A DNA stretch of 64,000 nt from a virus. Positions 22,688-31,088 of the stretch are shown piece by piece. Each line of letters starts with the position of its first letter. The stretch's first letter is position 1. A program made the position numbers and the translations under genes. The notes beneath the pieces are model-generated. The model did no database searches. It was not told where the DNA came from and saw nothing but the letters and a program-made list of their open reading frames with translations. The DNA lies in the IMG/VR virus record IMGVR_UViG_3300000172_000001, positions 38,431 to 102,430 of that record. One strand, given 5' to 3'.

Positions 22688-23209
22688 TTATAATTTCCAT
22701 TCTTGTTTTAAAAAGTTTATTCTGGCTGTTATACTTTTATAATATTGCCAACCTGCTGGAGACTCCCAGCGATTGCCCGCCCTGTAGGATCTTACAGTTT
22801 TGGACCAGCTACCATTATGTCTCTCATTCTTCCAATAGGTTAGTTCAGTTATTGCTTCTCTACAACTAAGTATGTGACTATCTATGAGCCATTGGGCCAC
22901 TACATTCCTATTAAAGGGTGTGTCCTCTATCTCATCTCTATGTCTACTCATATATGTGTTGATATTGATATGGTGAGCTCCTGCGGAAGGGTCTTGCAAA
23001 TTTACAAGGTATTTACCTCCTGCAGATTCTTGCCACTCAATAGCAGCTAATGTCCACCCTAAATCAAAGGGCACCCCATATTCATAGGATGCCCGTATTG
23101 ATTCTTGTTGATGGCTTGTTAAAGCTTTCCATTCCTCAGGTAAGGCTCCAACGCATAAACATATATTTGTGAGTAGTATTAGTAAATATCTAATCGAGCC
23201 AACTTGCAA
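22688..23209 (-). CDS. Secreted lysozyme/transglycosylase-like protein
   Basis: 173 residues. Signal-like start YLLILLTNICLCVGA, then LGWTLAAIEWQESAGGKYLVNLQDPSAGAHHIN, which has the E-S-(S/G)G and D-x-SAG-x-x pattern of SLT-type lytic transglycosylases (Glu near residue 59 catalytic). A helical C-terminal domain follows. Start is TTG; no ATG is available. It could act in peptidoglycan degradation at entry or lysis. Placed among RNA genes, not beside a holin. Confidence 0.6.
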   Translation of the reverse strand: MQVGSIRYLLILLTNICLCVGALPEEWKALTSHQQESIRASYEYGVPFDLGWTLAAIEWQESAGGKYLVNLQDPSAGAHHININTYMSRHRDEIEDTPFNRNVVAQWLIDSHILSCREAITELTYWKNERHNGSWSKTVRSYRAGNRWESPAGWQYYKSITARINFLKQEWKL

Positions 23210-23354
23210 TTGCAGCTATACCGCCTACAGCTAAAAATAATAAGACGAAGCCAAGCCACAGCGGGGCAGTTATCCACCACCAACTCCATGTAATGACTCC
23301 AACTAACTTTAGGACAAGTAATACTATAAATAGTATGAATCCGGGATTTTTCAT
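23190..23354 (-). CDS. Small membrane protein, two TM helices
   Basis: 54 residues starting MKNPGFILFIVLLVLKLVGV, with a second hydrophobic segment LWLGFVLLFLAVGGIAAIA. The ATG overlaps the TGA of the ligase upstream (ATGA). Ends in TAG inside the next gene's start region. Topology only. Confidence 0.55.
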   Translation of the reverse strand: MKNPGFILFIVLLVLKLVGVITWSWWWITAPLWLGFVLLFLAVGGIAAIASWLD

Positions 23355-24424
23355 TTTTTCTCCGTTTGTTTTGGTTTTAAATATTTCCAAATTAAGGGCT
23401 TTATGTTTTTCCCTTGTAACATTGTAAATACTAAAGAAATTATTTGTTTATTTCCAATATTTATGACTTTTTCTGCTACTGCTTTGGAAGTTCGTTTTTT
23501 CATATCAATTGATTCTGGGAAACTAGTTATAAGGTGCATGTATTGTTTACAAGCAGTGTTTGCTAATATCACATAATTCTCTCTAAAGTTATCTATAGAG
23601 GTATGAAGCCATTTATAGTATTCATCTGGTACAATATCAATTAACTCTTGTATATCTAATTCTGGATCTGATAAGTATTTCCATACCGTTTTATCATTGC
23701 AAAGCTGCAATATACGGTGATGTCTTACATACCAGTCAAATTTTACTTTAACTCTGAACCCGTTATCATATGCTAACACAAATCCTTCTTTGTTTTCTTG
23801 ATTTGGTACATTATATAACTCACTTACATCGCAATCATGTTCATATAGCTCTGTTCTTGGTATACAAGTAGTAACAGCGTGCAACCCTATCTCTCTGCCA
23901 GTAAACGTATCGCGTACTGCCAATAGCCTTAGGTCGCTCTCTGGGTAGGTGATACAGGTCATCCCCCCTTTCTTAAGAGTAGGTGTTAAGAACTCATAGC
24001 AGTATGTGAAGTCCTCCCTTATAGTAAGGTCAGGGTATTTTTCTTCTAAGACTACATTGGCCTCTGTAATATATTCATTATCAAAAGAGCCTCTTGTAGA
24101 TTTAATTAAATGCCCCCTCCACATAACCATTATAAATAGACATCCGTCTAGTTTATTAAAAATGCTGTAGTGGTCATCTGGGAGCTCGATACCTAGTCCT
24201 TCTAATTCTGTATAGTTGAAAAATTTTCTAAAAGGGTTGGCTACTACAGTTCCATATTCATCTAGTATAAGACCCCTACATCTAGTAGTGGTATCGTTCC
24301 AATTTCGAGCATACTGTGTGGCATGGGTATAATTATATATCCAAAGTGGAAACTCTGGATGTTTTCTTCGCTTTACCCACCCTTCCTTTATTTGGGTTTC
24401 TAAAACTGTTAGGACTGTATTCAT
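23351..24424 (-). CDS. T4 RNA ligase 1-like ligase
   Basis: 357 residues, close to T4 Rnl1 (374). Motif I is FNKLDGCLF with Lys 91, preceded by RCRGLILDEYGTVVANPFRKFFNYTE as in Rnl1; EGFVLAYDNGFRVKVKFDWYV supplies motifs IV and V, and a helical C-terminal domain follows. In T4 this enzyme reseals the anticodon loop of cleaved tRNA after Pnkp. Both partners are encoded here within 3 kb. Ends in TGA overlapping the next ATG. Confidence 0.88.
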   Translation of the reverse strand: MNTVLTVLETQIKEGWVKRRKHPEFPLWIYNYTHATQYARNWNDTTTRCRGLILDEYGTVVANPFRKFFNYTELEGLGIELPDDHYSIFNKLDGCLFIMVMWRGHLIKSTRGSFDNEYITEANVVLEEKYPDLTIREDFTYCYEFLTPTLKKGGMTCITYPESDLRLLAVRDTFTGREIGLHAVTTCIPRTELYEHDCDVSELYNVPNQENKEGFVLAYDNGFRVKVKFDWYVRHHRILQLCNDKTVWKYLSDPELDIQELIDIVPDEYYKWLHTSIDNFRENYVILANTACKQYMHLITSFPESIDMKKRTSKAVAEKVINIGNKQIISLVFTMLQGKNIKPLIWKYLKPKQTEKK

Positions 24425-24427
24425 TAT

Positions 24428-25444
24428 TTACCTTTTTGTTTTAAAGCCTATATTATGAGAAGAAATTGCTACTTCAGACGTAGCTACCTCTTGCCTTAGT
24501 TTATTAATTCTGTCTATTGATACTTTATAATCTGTATCTAACATTATGACGCTTACTATGAGTTCTTTAATATGTGCGAAAGACCAGTTATTAGTATCTT
24601 TTACCCAAGTATTTAATTCTTTACCCTTTAAACTACTCTTTAATTGTAAATATTTTTTACGAGTAATTTCATCTGGGTAATCCTGGTGCATAACCCTGTC
24701 AAACCTCGAAGGTCTATTTTTTAAAGATGTAGGAAGCCGTTCTGGATAAGCAGTTGTAGCTAAAAATACAACATTATTTATTACTCCTATTCCATCTAGT
24801 AAATCCAGAATCTTTGCTTCAGCTACTGGATCCATTATAATTCTGTCAATGTCTTCAATTATAACAAGTATGGGCCTATTCCCCTCAATATCTCTTATTC
24901 TAGTAATACCTTCTGATACTACAAAAGAGCTATCAAATACTAAATATCCTTTTTGAATACAATTTGACATTACTATTTTCATTGTACTATTTTTTCCTGA
25001 GCCGTCTCCACCATAAATTAGAATTCCTCTTTTATGGCTTTCTCCCCAAGCTTTATAAGCTGATCCAAGTTTCCAAAATTTTCCTAATTCTAATAATATT
25101 TCTTCAGCTATTGAATTACTAAATAAAATTAGGTCCGAGGCTTCTAGCTCAATATTTAAGAACTCTACGGCGGCTCCTCTAGATTCTAATACTTCATAAT
25201 ACCCTGCTGGTAAAATTTTTACAAAAGCTGAAGCTGGTAAAAAAGTTCCTTGTTCATTGGTTAAATATCCAGAGGTTACGTTTTCAAGATTTAGGTTTTT
25301 ATCTTCGGGGAGTAGGGCGCTATTCTGGCTATCTTCGGATAAAAAAGTTTCAGGTTCACTATTATTATATAATTCTGAACTTGTAATCTCTTTTTTCCTA
25401 AATTTATCAATTTGTTTTTTATCTACTTCTATTTTGCTAGTCAT
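24428..25444 (-). CDS. AAA-family ATPase
   Basis: 338 residues. Walker A GGDGSGKNSTM has Asn where Ser/Thr normally follows the Lys, Walker B is PILVIIEDIDRI, then a sensor-like FLATTAYPERLP and RPSRFDRVM (arginine finger region), as in Bcs1/FtsH-type AAA modules. The N-terminal third is low complexity. A remodelling or chaperone ATPase; no protease domain is present. The altered Walker A may reduce Mg binding. Confidence 0.75.
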   Translation of the reverse strand: MTSKIEVDKKQIDKFRKKEITSSELYNNSEPETFLSEDSQNSALLPEDKNLNLENVTSGYLTNEQGTFLPASAFVKILPAGYYEVLESRGAAVEFLNIELEASDLILFSNSIAEEILLELGKFWKLGSAYKAWGESHKRGILIYGGDGSGKNSTMKIVMSNCIQKGYLVFDSSFVVSEGITRIRDIEGNRPILVIIEDIDRIIMDPVAEAKILDLLDGIGVINNVVFLATTAYPERLPTSLKNRPSRFDRVMHQDYPDEITRKKYLQLKSSLKGKELNTWVKDTNNWSFAHIKELIVSVIMLDTDYKVSIDRINKLRQEVATSEVAISSHNIGFKTKR

Positions 25445-25454
25445 AAATCTCCAT

Positions 25455-25483
25455 AAAGAAAAACGGGGCCGAAACCCCGTTTA
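25455..25483 (-). terminator. Intrinsic terminator
   Basis: ACGGGG, TTTCGG, CCCCGT followed by five T on the minus strand, just after the gene at 25488-26339. Confidence 0.8.
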
Positions 25484-25487
25484 TATA

Positions 25488-26339
25488 TTAATATCTAGTT
25501 GTACACGCTGGACAACATATCCAGGTAGACTTTTTTCGTCTAAGTCCACATTTTTGGCAATAACGTTTCTCTAAATCATTTACCGTAATAGGTTTTAATG
25601 ACATAGGTAATAATTTATAGGTTACTACATGAGAGGGAGTATGCTCAAATTTTTGATAGCTTCTTCCGAACTTTTGTTCTGAATGACTACCTTGTTTAAT
25701 TCTACCCGTCTCTTTCATAGGCGCGCTTGCAAAGCATGCGGTTGTAAGTACTTCGCCACTATCTTCTATCATACCCATAGCCATTTGAGGCTCTGCTGGA
25801 TTTGAGCATCTTGTGCCCCTAGCGCTATACATACTTGGCGCTGACATGCCGCTAATTCCCGTGAATTCGCCAGCAAGGTCGGTCCACCAAGTATTATCGT
25901 TGGTTAGTATATCACCTTCCCATGTAAACGGTCTTGGGTAGACATTAGGATTAGTGTATGGGCTACAGTATTTATGCTCGATAGGAAATGACTCTCGATA
26001 AAACTCTATCTCTAGTAATCCGTTCTCGGCTATAGCTTTGTCTATTTCCTCAGTATCTTCTACGTTATATGTTGAAAATTCAAACTTTCGATCTACTTCG
26101 ATATGTCGTTCCAGAAAATAATGCTGTCCAGGGTCAAGCACAAGCCCGCCATTGGAAATATATTTTCCATTAAGTTTTATCCTCAATTTACAGGAAGAAG
26201 TTTCTAAGTTAGTAAGTTCGATTTCAAATTCGTCTTTATCATTTAAGTAATAAGTTGCTTCTATGCCATTCCAGACATCTAATTGGCTATATACTTTTAA
26301 ACGATTCTTTTGAATTGTAAGGTTGGTTTTTATATTCAT
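25488..26339 (-). CDS. Zinc-ribbon protein with beta-rich N-terminal region
   Basis: 283 residues. The C-terminus YCQKCGLRR then WICCPACTTRY is a Cys4 zinc ribbon. The first half looks beta-structured (ATYYLNDKDEFEIELTNLETSS). The middle is low complexity with several Cys and Met. A promoter-like motif lies 100 bases upstream. Function not recognised. Confidence 0.55.
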   Translation of the reverse strand: MNIKTNLTIQKNRLKVYSQLDVWNGIEATYYLNDKDEFEIELTNLETSSCKLRIKLNGKYISNGGLVLDPGQHYFLERHIEVDRKFEFSTYNVEDTEEIDKAIAENGLLEIEFYRESFPIEHKYCSPYTNPNVYPRPFTWEGDILTNDNTWWTDLAGEFTGISGMSAPSMYSARGTRCSNPAEPQMAMGMIEDSGEVLTTACFASAPMKETGRIKQGSHSEQKFGRSYQKFEHTPSHVVTYKLLPMSLKPITVNDLEKRYCQKCGLRRKKSTWICCPACTTRY

Positions 26340-26436
26340 TATTGTTACCTTGTGTTTACGTCAAATTTGTGTGGAATTGCCACACTCAAATGCCACATAT
26401 TTAATATGACACTCTGATACAATTATCAGGTCTCTT

Positions 26437-26449
26437 AAATATAACTATT
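26437..26449 (-). promoter_or_regulatory. Candidate promoter motif, TTATATT class
   Basis: Same 13-base minus-strand sequence as at 1141, in the gap between 26340 and 26475. It could drive the zinc-ribbon gene and the terminator-bounded unit. Confidence 0.45.
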
Positions 26450-26475
26450 ATTTTTAATATAACCAACTATTATAT

Positions 26476-26757
26476 TTATAGCGTAAGCATGTCTCCATGC
26501 CCACTATCTAGTTTGATACTAGTGCACCCTGCGTTGGGCATACCAAAATCGTCTAGTGGTTCAAATCCGTCGTATTCTCCGCAAATATATCCGGTGTAAT
26601 ATAATATATCATCATCGTCATACATTTCGAATTTTCTGCCGAATTCTGTAATTTCTTCTTCGGAATATACAGCCCCTCCTGGGCCTAATGTTCCTAATTC
26701 ATCTTTTAAACTTTCAAGATGGCTTTCGGTTATAATCCAAGCATAAGCTCTACTCAT
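26476..26757 (-). CDS. Hypothetical acidic protein
   Basis: 93 residues, strongly acidic (EEEITEFGRKFEMYDDDDILYYTGYI). Alpha/beta, compact, no known motif. ATG start; a promoter-like site lies downstream rather than upstream, so it is probably cotranscribed with the gene at 26771. Confidence 0.5.
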   Translation of the reverse strand: MSRAYAWIITESHLESLKDELGTLGPGGAVYSEEEITEFGRKFEMYDDDDILYYTGYICGEYDGFEPLDDFGMPNAGCTSIKLDSGHGDMLTL

Positions 26758-26770
26758 AGTAGTTTATTGG

Positions 26771-27127
26771 TTAATTAAATAAATATCTCGGTATTATTAT
26801 TAAGATAGCTGTAATTACCCAAAGAATCCCAGTACCCATAAATCCGGCTAACATACTTATTAACGCAGTTCCAAAAGTTATTATTATTAGTTCTTTAGAA
26901 GTGCAAAAATTTTCAGTAAATTTTAACATCTCTGTTGACTTGGTATTTATATCTATAGCAGAAGAATCGTCCGTCGTCGCTAACTTTACTATATGTATAA
27001 TAACTAATGTTATTAACGCTATAGTAGTTAAAGTTATGAAAAAGAATATTAGTCCCTCTATGTGAAGTAAGAACATTATTGCAGGTATTAGTAGTAATAA
27101 TGTCTTCTTATATTTCATATTAATCAT
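26771..27127 (-). CDS. Integral membrane protein
   Basis: 118 residues. Predicted helices near residues 7-40, a short loop with Asp/Ser, and two more near 76-112. Start ATG follows AAGGAAACAGAAG. Overlaps the upstream gene by eight bases. Unknown role in the host envelope. Confidence 0.55.
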   Translation of the reverse strand: MINMKYKKTLLLLIPAIMFLLHIEGLIFFFITLTTIALITLVIIHIVKLATTDDSSAIDINTKSTEMLKFTENFCTSKELIIITFGTALISMLAGFMGTGILWVITAILIIIPRYLFN

Positions 27128-27473
27128 CTTCTGTTTCCTTTTGTTTTTGTTTTTGTACTAGTTTACATACAGCTTCGTATTTTTTAGGCTCTTCTTTAGC
27201 CTCACTATAGTTACTATAAACTCTTTCCATTTCTTCTTTTATTTCTTGTGCAGTTTGAATGTTGTTGAGAATTTTAATAGGGCCGTCATGCTCAATTCGA
27301 ATTGAACCGATACAAGGTTCACCCCAACCTTCATCCATATGTTCTTGATCTAGTTCAGCTAATTTTTCACTTTCCATTAATTGTGGATAAGCACTTCCAT
27401 CCCCACCGTTTTGTACACTGTACCATATTTTAGTTATCATTATTGTTTTTTTTTGATTTAGTTTAGTTGACAT
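27120..27473 (-). CDS. Hypothetical protein
   Basis: 117 residues. WYSVQNGGDGSAYPQLMESEKLAELDQ is reminiscent of small phage proteins with a conserved GDGSAYP segment; the remainder is a helical, Glu/Lys-rich tail. ITKIWYS can also be reached from a second ATG twelve codons in. No function. Confidence 0.5.
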   Translation of the reverse strand: MSTKLNQKKTIMITKIWYSVQNGGDGSAYPQLMESEKLAELDQEHMDEGWGEPCIGSIRIEHDGPIKILNNIQTAQEIKEEMERVYSNYSEAKEEPKKYEAVCKLVQKQKQKETEDD

Positions 27474-27762
27474 GCTCTCTAGTATTTAGAATAGCTTTTA
27501 CATGTTTAACGAAGGCTTCCCAATCATCACTTAACTTCTTTAAAGCCTTAGCTTCTTCATCTGTTACATTTTTATAACTCGATGTAACAACTCCATCCTT
27601 GTCTTCATACCATAGAACTTCGCATCTGAATTCGCAACAGTAAAACATACAAGTTTTTCGTAGCTTATTTCGAATCGATTTATAGTAAGATAGTAGGCGT
27701 TTAGTATTCAATTTGTGCAGCTGTTTATCAGTCAGTATATTAATTTCGTCTTGTAATTCCAT
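27463..27762 (-). CDS. Hypothetical protein
   Basis: 99 residues, mostly helical and basic, with CMFYCCEFRCEV in the middle. ATG after AGGAAACCT. Cotranscribed with the downstream gene (overlap of 11 bases). Not recognised. Confidence 0.5.
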   Translation of the reverse strand: MELQDEINILTDKQLHKLNTKRLLSYYKSIRNKLRKTCMFYCCEFRCEVLWYEDKDGVVTSSYKNVTDEEAKALKKLSDDWEAFVKHVKAILNTREHVN

Positions 27763-27781
27763 AGGTTTCCTTTTTTGATTG

Positions 27782-27854
27782 CTGTAACGACGAGACTCGA
27801 ACTCGCAACCACTGCATTAACAGTGCAGCGCTCCACCAATTGAGCTACGTTACA
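27782..27854 (-). tRNA. tRNA-Asn (GUU)
   Basis: Acceptor TGTAACG/CGTTACA, anticodon stem CTGCA/TGCAG, loop CTGTTAA, N73 G, T-loop TTCGAGT. Confidence 0.9.
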
Positions 27855-27865
27855 GATTTAATTTA

Positions 27866-28117
27866 TTAGGTCATTTTTGGATAATCAATGGAAGAGGCGT
27901 GATACTTACCAGCTAAAACATCCAGTTTTTCCATTTCAAAGCTTACTTTTAATACTTGATGAACTGGATAATAACTCATAATTCCATTTTCAACGTTACG
28001 CCATCCTTCTGTTATTATTCTATGTGCATGCTCTCGAGCCACTGCTGAATCACTTACTTCATACTTGAATACTCTTCCGTCTTGCATATACACATTTATT
28101 GTAATTGACTTTTTCAT
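27866..28117 (-). CDS. Hypothetical protein
   Basis: 83 residues. INVYMQDGRVFKYEVSDSAVAREHAHRIITEGWR is a beta hairpin plus helix, a frequent layout in small phage proteins. No motif. ATG start, TAA stop. Confidence 0.5.
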   Translation of the reverse strand: MKKSITINVYMQDGRVFKYEVSDSAVAREHAHRIITEGWRNVENGIMSYYPVHQVLKVSFEMEKLDVLAGKYHASSIDYPKMT

Positions 28118-28118
28118 T

Positions 28119-28323
28119 TTATCTTTTATTGGTTGATTTTGCTAAATAAGCCTCTTCATCTTCTTTCCAGTTTCCTGTAAGCTCTGGATAAATTTCAAAA
28201 AACATTCCTGAATTTAATAGTTTATCATAACCTTCTCGAAGATTATCCATTAACTCTTCATATCTTTTGGCAACAGCGTCATCTACTGTATGCTCATGAT
28301 TATAAACAATTATTTTTTTTCAT
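28119..28323 (-). CDS. Small protein split by an A8 frameshift
   Basis: ATG at 28323 is followed by eight A (28313-28320 on the plus strand as T). Read with seven A it gives a 67-residue protein (MKKIIVYNHEHTVDDAVAKR, then ELMDNLREGYDKLLNSGMFF) ending in TAA. With eight A it stops after seven codons. Either a sequencing indel, slippage on the homopolymer, or a recent mutation. The downstream frame is clearly coding-like. Confidence 0.5.
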
Positions 28324-28346
28324 TTGGTTCCTTTTTAATGGGGGCG

Positions 28347-28417
28347 TGAAGGCGGTAGGAATCGAACCTACGTCGGCGGCTTAAAGGGCCGCTGCTAAAC
28401 CACTCAGCTACGCCTCC
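28347..28417 (-). tRNA. tRNA-Lys (UUU), with C33
   Basis: Acceptor GGAGGCG/CGCCTTC, anticodon stem GCGGC/GCCGC, loop CCTTTAA. The anticodon reads UUU but position 33 is C instead of the almost invariant U. T-loop TTCGATT normal. Confidence 0.75.
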
Positions 28418-28424
28418 ACAGTTT

Positions 28425-28499
28425 TTATATTATGAGTGTTAATATTAATAGTAGTGCTACAAAATGTAGGAACTGGTCAAAACCTATAGTATTAAACAT
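28425..28499 (-). CDS. Tiny single-helix membrane protein
   Basis: 24 residues: MFNTIGFDQFLHFVALLLIL followed by TLII. One transmembrane helix. It sits two codons downstream of the DUF3307-like membrane gene with TTAGG before the ATG. Too short for a family. Confidence 0.35.
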   Translation of the reverse strand: MFNTIGFDQFLHFVALLLILTLII

Positions 28500-28503
28500 A
28501 AAC

Positions 28504-28818
28504 CTAATTTTGTTTAAAGCAAATGCTTTTTTTTACTATTCTACTAGTAACAGCGTCTATCCATAAATGTGACATAAATAATAAAGACCAGCATAGCGCT
28601 GCATTTCCTAATGAAATAGTTATTATTGTGCCAAGAGAGGGCGCTAGCATTATAAACGCCGTCAATACAGTGGCATATACTACACAATGTAAAATTAGAA
28701 TGCCCCAGTGTTCATGTTTTTTTGAAGCCATTTCCTGTGTTTGAAACAAGAAATCTGCTACCCAATGAACTAGCAATACAACTAGTATTATGTGAACTGT
28801 AAATGTTGTAGTTAACAT
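28504..28818 (-). CDS. DUF3307-like membrane protein
   Basis: 104 residues. HWVADFLFQTQEMASKKHEHWGILILHCVVY carries the H-x-x-x-DF-x-x-Q-x(5)-K-x(5)-L-x-x-H pattern of DUF3307, a four-helix membrane family found in phages and bacteria. Its role is unknown. Ends in TAG; start overlaps the upstream TAA. Confidence 0.6.
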   Translation of the reverse strand: MLTTTFTVHIILVVLLVHWVADFLFQTQEMASKKHEHWGILILHCVVYATVLTAFIMLAPSLGTIITISLGNAALCWSLLFMSHLWIDAVTSRIVKKSICFKQN

Positions 28819-28997
28819 TAGCAGCCTTTATAGTGGGAATCGTAACGTTCTATAAACGCGGCTAACCACCCTGCTAATAAAAGGCAGCCCGCTATCGTAA
28901 TAGGAGTACTAGGTAGTATAATTCCTCCAGCTATTACAAATACTCCTGTCAAGAAGTTCAGTAGTAATCTTAATGCTCCGAAAAATTTAAAATTCAT
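28818..28997 (-). CDS. Small membrane protein
   Basis: 59 residues from MNFKFFGALRLLLNFLTGVF. Two hydrophobic helices joined by PSTPITIAG, charged C-terminus. This ATG is chosen because the upstream frame passes through tRNA-Cys. No family. Confidence 0.5.
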   Translation of the reverse strand: MNFKFFGALRLLLNFLTGVFVIAGGIILPSTPITIAGCLLLAGWLAAFIERYDSHYKGC

Positions 28998-29046
28998 TTT
29001 GTGTTCCTTATTATTTTTATTAATTAAAATACTTATCGTAAGTATT

Positions 29047-29123
29047 GAGGGATGAGTCGGATTCGAACCGACACAGTCCAGGGTTGCAGCCTGTCGCATT
29101 AACCAATTTTGCTTACCATCCCT
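29047..29123 (-). tRNA. tRNA-Cys (GCA)
   Basis: Acceptor AGGGATG/CATCCCT, anticodon loop CTGCAAC (GCA), T-loop TTCGAAT. N73 is C rather than the usual U. Confidence 0.85.
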
Positions 29124-29135
29124 AATTTTTTATCT

Positions 29136-29175
29136 AAAAAGAAAGAGGGCGGATATTGCACCGCTCTCTTTCTAA
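29136..29175 (-). terminator. Intrinsic terminator
   Basis: GAAAGAGAGCGG pairs with CCGCCCTCTTTC around TGCAATAT, followed by five T on the minus strand, downstream of the HflC-like gene. Confidence 0.8.
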
Positions 29176-29199
29176 TCTTTTAAATGTGGCTTCTAGTAT

Positions 29200-30159
29200 C
29201 TATTCAAACAATACTTTTAAGACACCATTTCTGCTGGTCATCATTATGTTGGTCGACGGTGTTACCGCTTTCTCCAACGTTTCCAACGATTTCACAAAAT
29301 TATAAAAGTCTGGATCTGCGCCATAAGCTTCTGCGTAGATCTTGGTAGCTGTTGCATCAGCTGTACCTTTAATCATCTCAGACTCATTATAAGCCTCAGA
29401 CATTAGATTTTTTATTTTGTTATTTCGTCTTCCAGCTAATTCCTGTCTCTCTTTCTGCCCCTGGGCGCGATATTTCTGAGCAATTCGTGACTGCTCTGAA
29501 ACCATTCTATCCTGTATCTTTTTCTTGACTACATTGGTAAAATTTACCCGTTTCAGCTGAACGTCTATAATTTCGATTCCTAATTTACGTTCGGCTAGTT
29601 TTGATTGAGCCATTGCCAGGATTTTAGCCACAATTTCGTCTCGGATTCCTGGTTGCATGAAGCTGGACTCGGTGCCCTGATCTTCAGTATTTGTATCTGA
29701 GGTTTCCTGCGAACGTAACACCATCTCCCGATTACTAGACCGTACAATTTGAGACATTACATGCTCAGCAATTATGTCACGTGAGCTACCATCTATTACA
29801 TCATCAATTCGAGATTGTGCCTGGTTTTCACGACCACCTACAGCTTTATGATATTCCTGAGGATCACTAATTCTCCATCTGGCAAATACATCAATAAAGA
29901 CATATTTATTATCTTTTGTAGGTAATTCTTCGGCATCCCCATCCCATTCCAGAATACGTTTGTCATAAACATGCTTATTCTGAATGTAAGGAATCTTCAG
30001 GTGAACCCCTGCGTCAGTAATCGCTTCGCCGCGAATTTTACCAAACTGAGTAATCACCACTTGTTCTTTTTCATCGATAACGTATAAACCGCTAAAGAAT
30101 CCAAAAAGCAGGAACATAAAGAGGAATATGAAAGCCCCTTTTTTAACTGTCAATTCCAT
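29200..30159 (-). CDS. hflC: HflC-like SPFH/band 7 membrane protein
   Basis: 319 residues, near E. coli HflC (334). One N-terminal TM helix (IFLFMFLLFGFFSGLYV), then VIDEKEQVVITQFGKIRG and FARWRISDPQEYHKAV of the SPFH domain, GIEIIDVQLKRVNF typical of HflC, and a long coiled-coil region. HflK and HflC form a periplasmic cage around FtsH and modulate its proteolysis. Ends in TAG. It follows the HflK-like gene with two bases between, as in bacterial hflKC. Confidence 0.88.
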   Translation of the reverse strand: MELTVKKGAFIFLFMFLLFGFFSGLYVIDEKEQVVITQFGKIRGEAITDAGVHLKIPYIQNKHVYDKRILEWDGDAEELPTKDNKYVFIDVFARWRISDPQEYHKAVGGRENQAQSRIDDVIDGSSRDIIAEHVMSQIVRSSNREMVLRSQETSDTNTEDQGTESSFMQPGIRDEIVAKILAMAQSKLAERKLGIEIIDVQLKRVNFTNVVKKKIQDRMVSEQSRIAQKYRAQGQKERQELAGRRNNKIKNLMSEAYNESEMIKGTADATATKIYAEAYGADPDFYNFVKSLETLEKAVTPSTNIMMTSRNGVLKVLFE

Positions 30160-30161
30160 AA

Positions 30162-31085
30162 CTAGTTGCCTCCCAAATTAAAGTGTGGTAGTGCTGAAAT
30201 GTTTTCATCAATAAACCAAACGTTTTCTGCTGTCGGTAGAATTTTCTGCATTGTTTCAAAATATAAACGGTCCTTAGTTACCTTAGGATTTACTTTATAC
30301 TCATTATATACTGCAGTAAACCAAGCTGTGTTACCTTTAGCTTCGTTAACTCTTTCGATAGCATAACCATTTGCTTCCTCAACCAGTCTTGCCGCTTCAC
30401 CTTCAGTTTCTGTTACCTGCTTGGTGTAGTCTTCCCTGGCCTCATTAATAGTAGTCTCCTGCGTTTGCTCAGCAGAATTTACTTCTTTAAAGGCAGCCTG
30501 AACTAGCGGAGGTGGATCAACAGTTTTCAACTGAACCAACTCTACGATAATGCCGCATTCATATAATGTTAGCATATCCTGCAGGTGAGTCTTGGCCGTA
30601 TTGGCTATAGCTACACGATCTTTTTGTAATACTTCATAGAAGGAGCGATCCCCTACCATTAAACGCATTACACTTTCCGAACCGTCTCGCAAGAGCTCTT
30701 CAGGGTTTCTAGTGGCAAACAAATACTGATAAGGATCATTAATCTTATATTGTACAACCCATTGTAGGTACACAATATTTAAATCCCCTGTCAGCATTTC
30801 TGATTCTTCGACGAATCCGCTTTTGTTGTAGTTGGTATTTTTACCAGCAGATACAGTTCTAAATCCAAATTCGGCTTTATATTCATACTCAGTTCTCACT
30901 TTGTATGCTTCATCAATCCCGAACGGAATCTTAAATTGTAGTCCTCCAACAGCGGTAGTACTATTGTACTTCCCCAAACGGAGCACGACTGCTTGTTCAT
31001 TAGCGTCTAGCGTGTATGCAGCTGAGAATGTACCCCAGAGCACTACAACGACTATAGCTATTAAAATGCCTAGCGCTTTGTTCAT
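30162..31085 (-). CDS. hflK: HflK-like SPFH/band 7 membrane protein
   Basis: 307 residues. TM helix near residues 5-25, then YTLDANEQAVVLRLGKYNSTT and GGLQFKIPFGIDEAYKVRTE, WVVQYKINDPYQYLF, GIIVELVQLKTVDPPPLVQAAFKEVNSAEQ (the HflK VDPP-x-x-V-x-x-AF-x-x-V signature) and a coiled coil. The Gly-rich N-terminal tail of bacterial HflK is missing. It would pair with the HflC-like product to replace or decorate the host FtsH-HflKC complex (inference). Confidence 0.88.
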   Translation of the reverse strand: MNKALGILIAIVVVVLWGTFSAAYTLDANEQAVVLRLGKYNSTTAVGGLQFKIPFGIDEAYKVRTEYEYKAEFGFRTVSAGKNTNYNKSGFVEESEMLTGDLNIVYLQWVVQYKINDPYQYLFATRNPEELLRDGSESVMRLMVGDRSFYEVLQKDRVAIANTAKTHLQDMLTLYECGIIVELVQLKTVDPPPLVQAAFKEVNSAEQTQETTINEAREDYTKQVTETEGEAARLVEEANGYAIERVNEAKGNTAWFTAVYNEYKVNPKVTKDRLYFETMQKILPTAENVWFIDENISALPHFNLGGN

Positions 31086-31088
31086 GCG

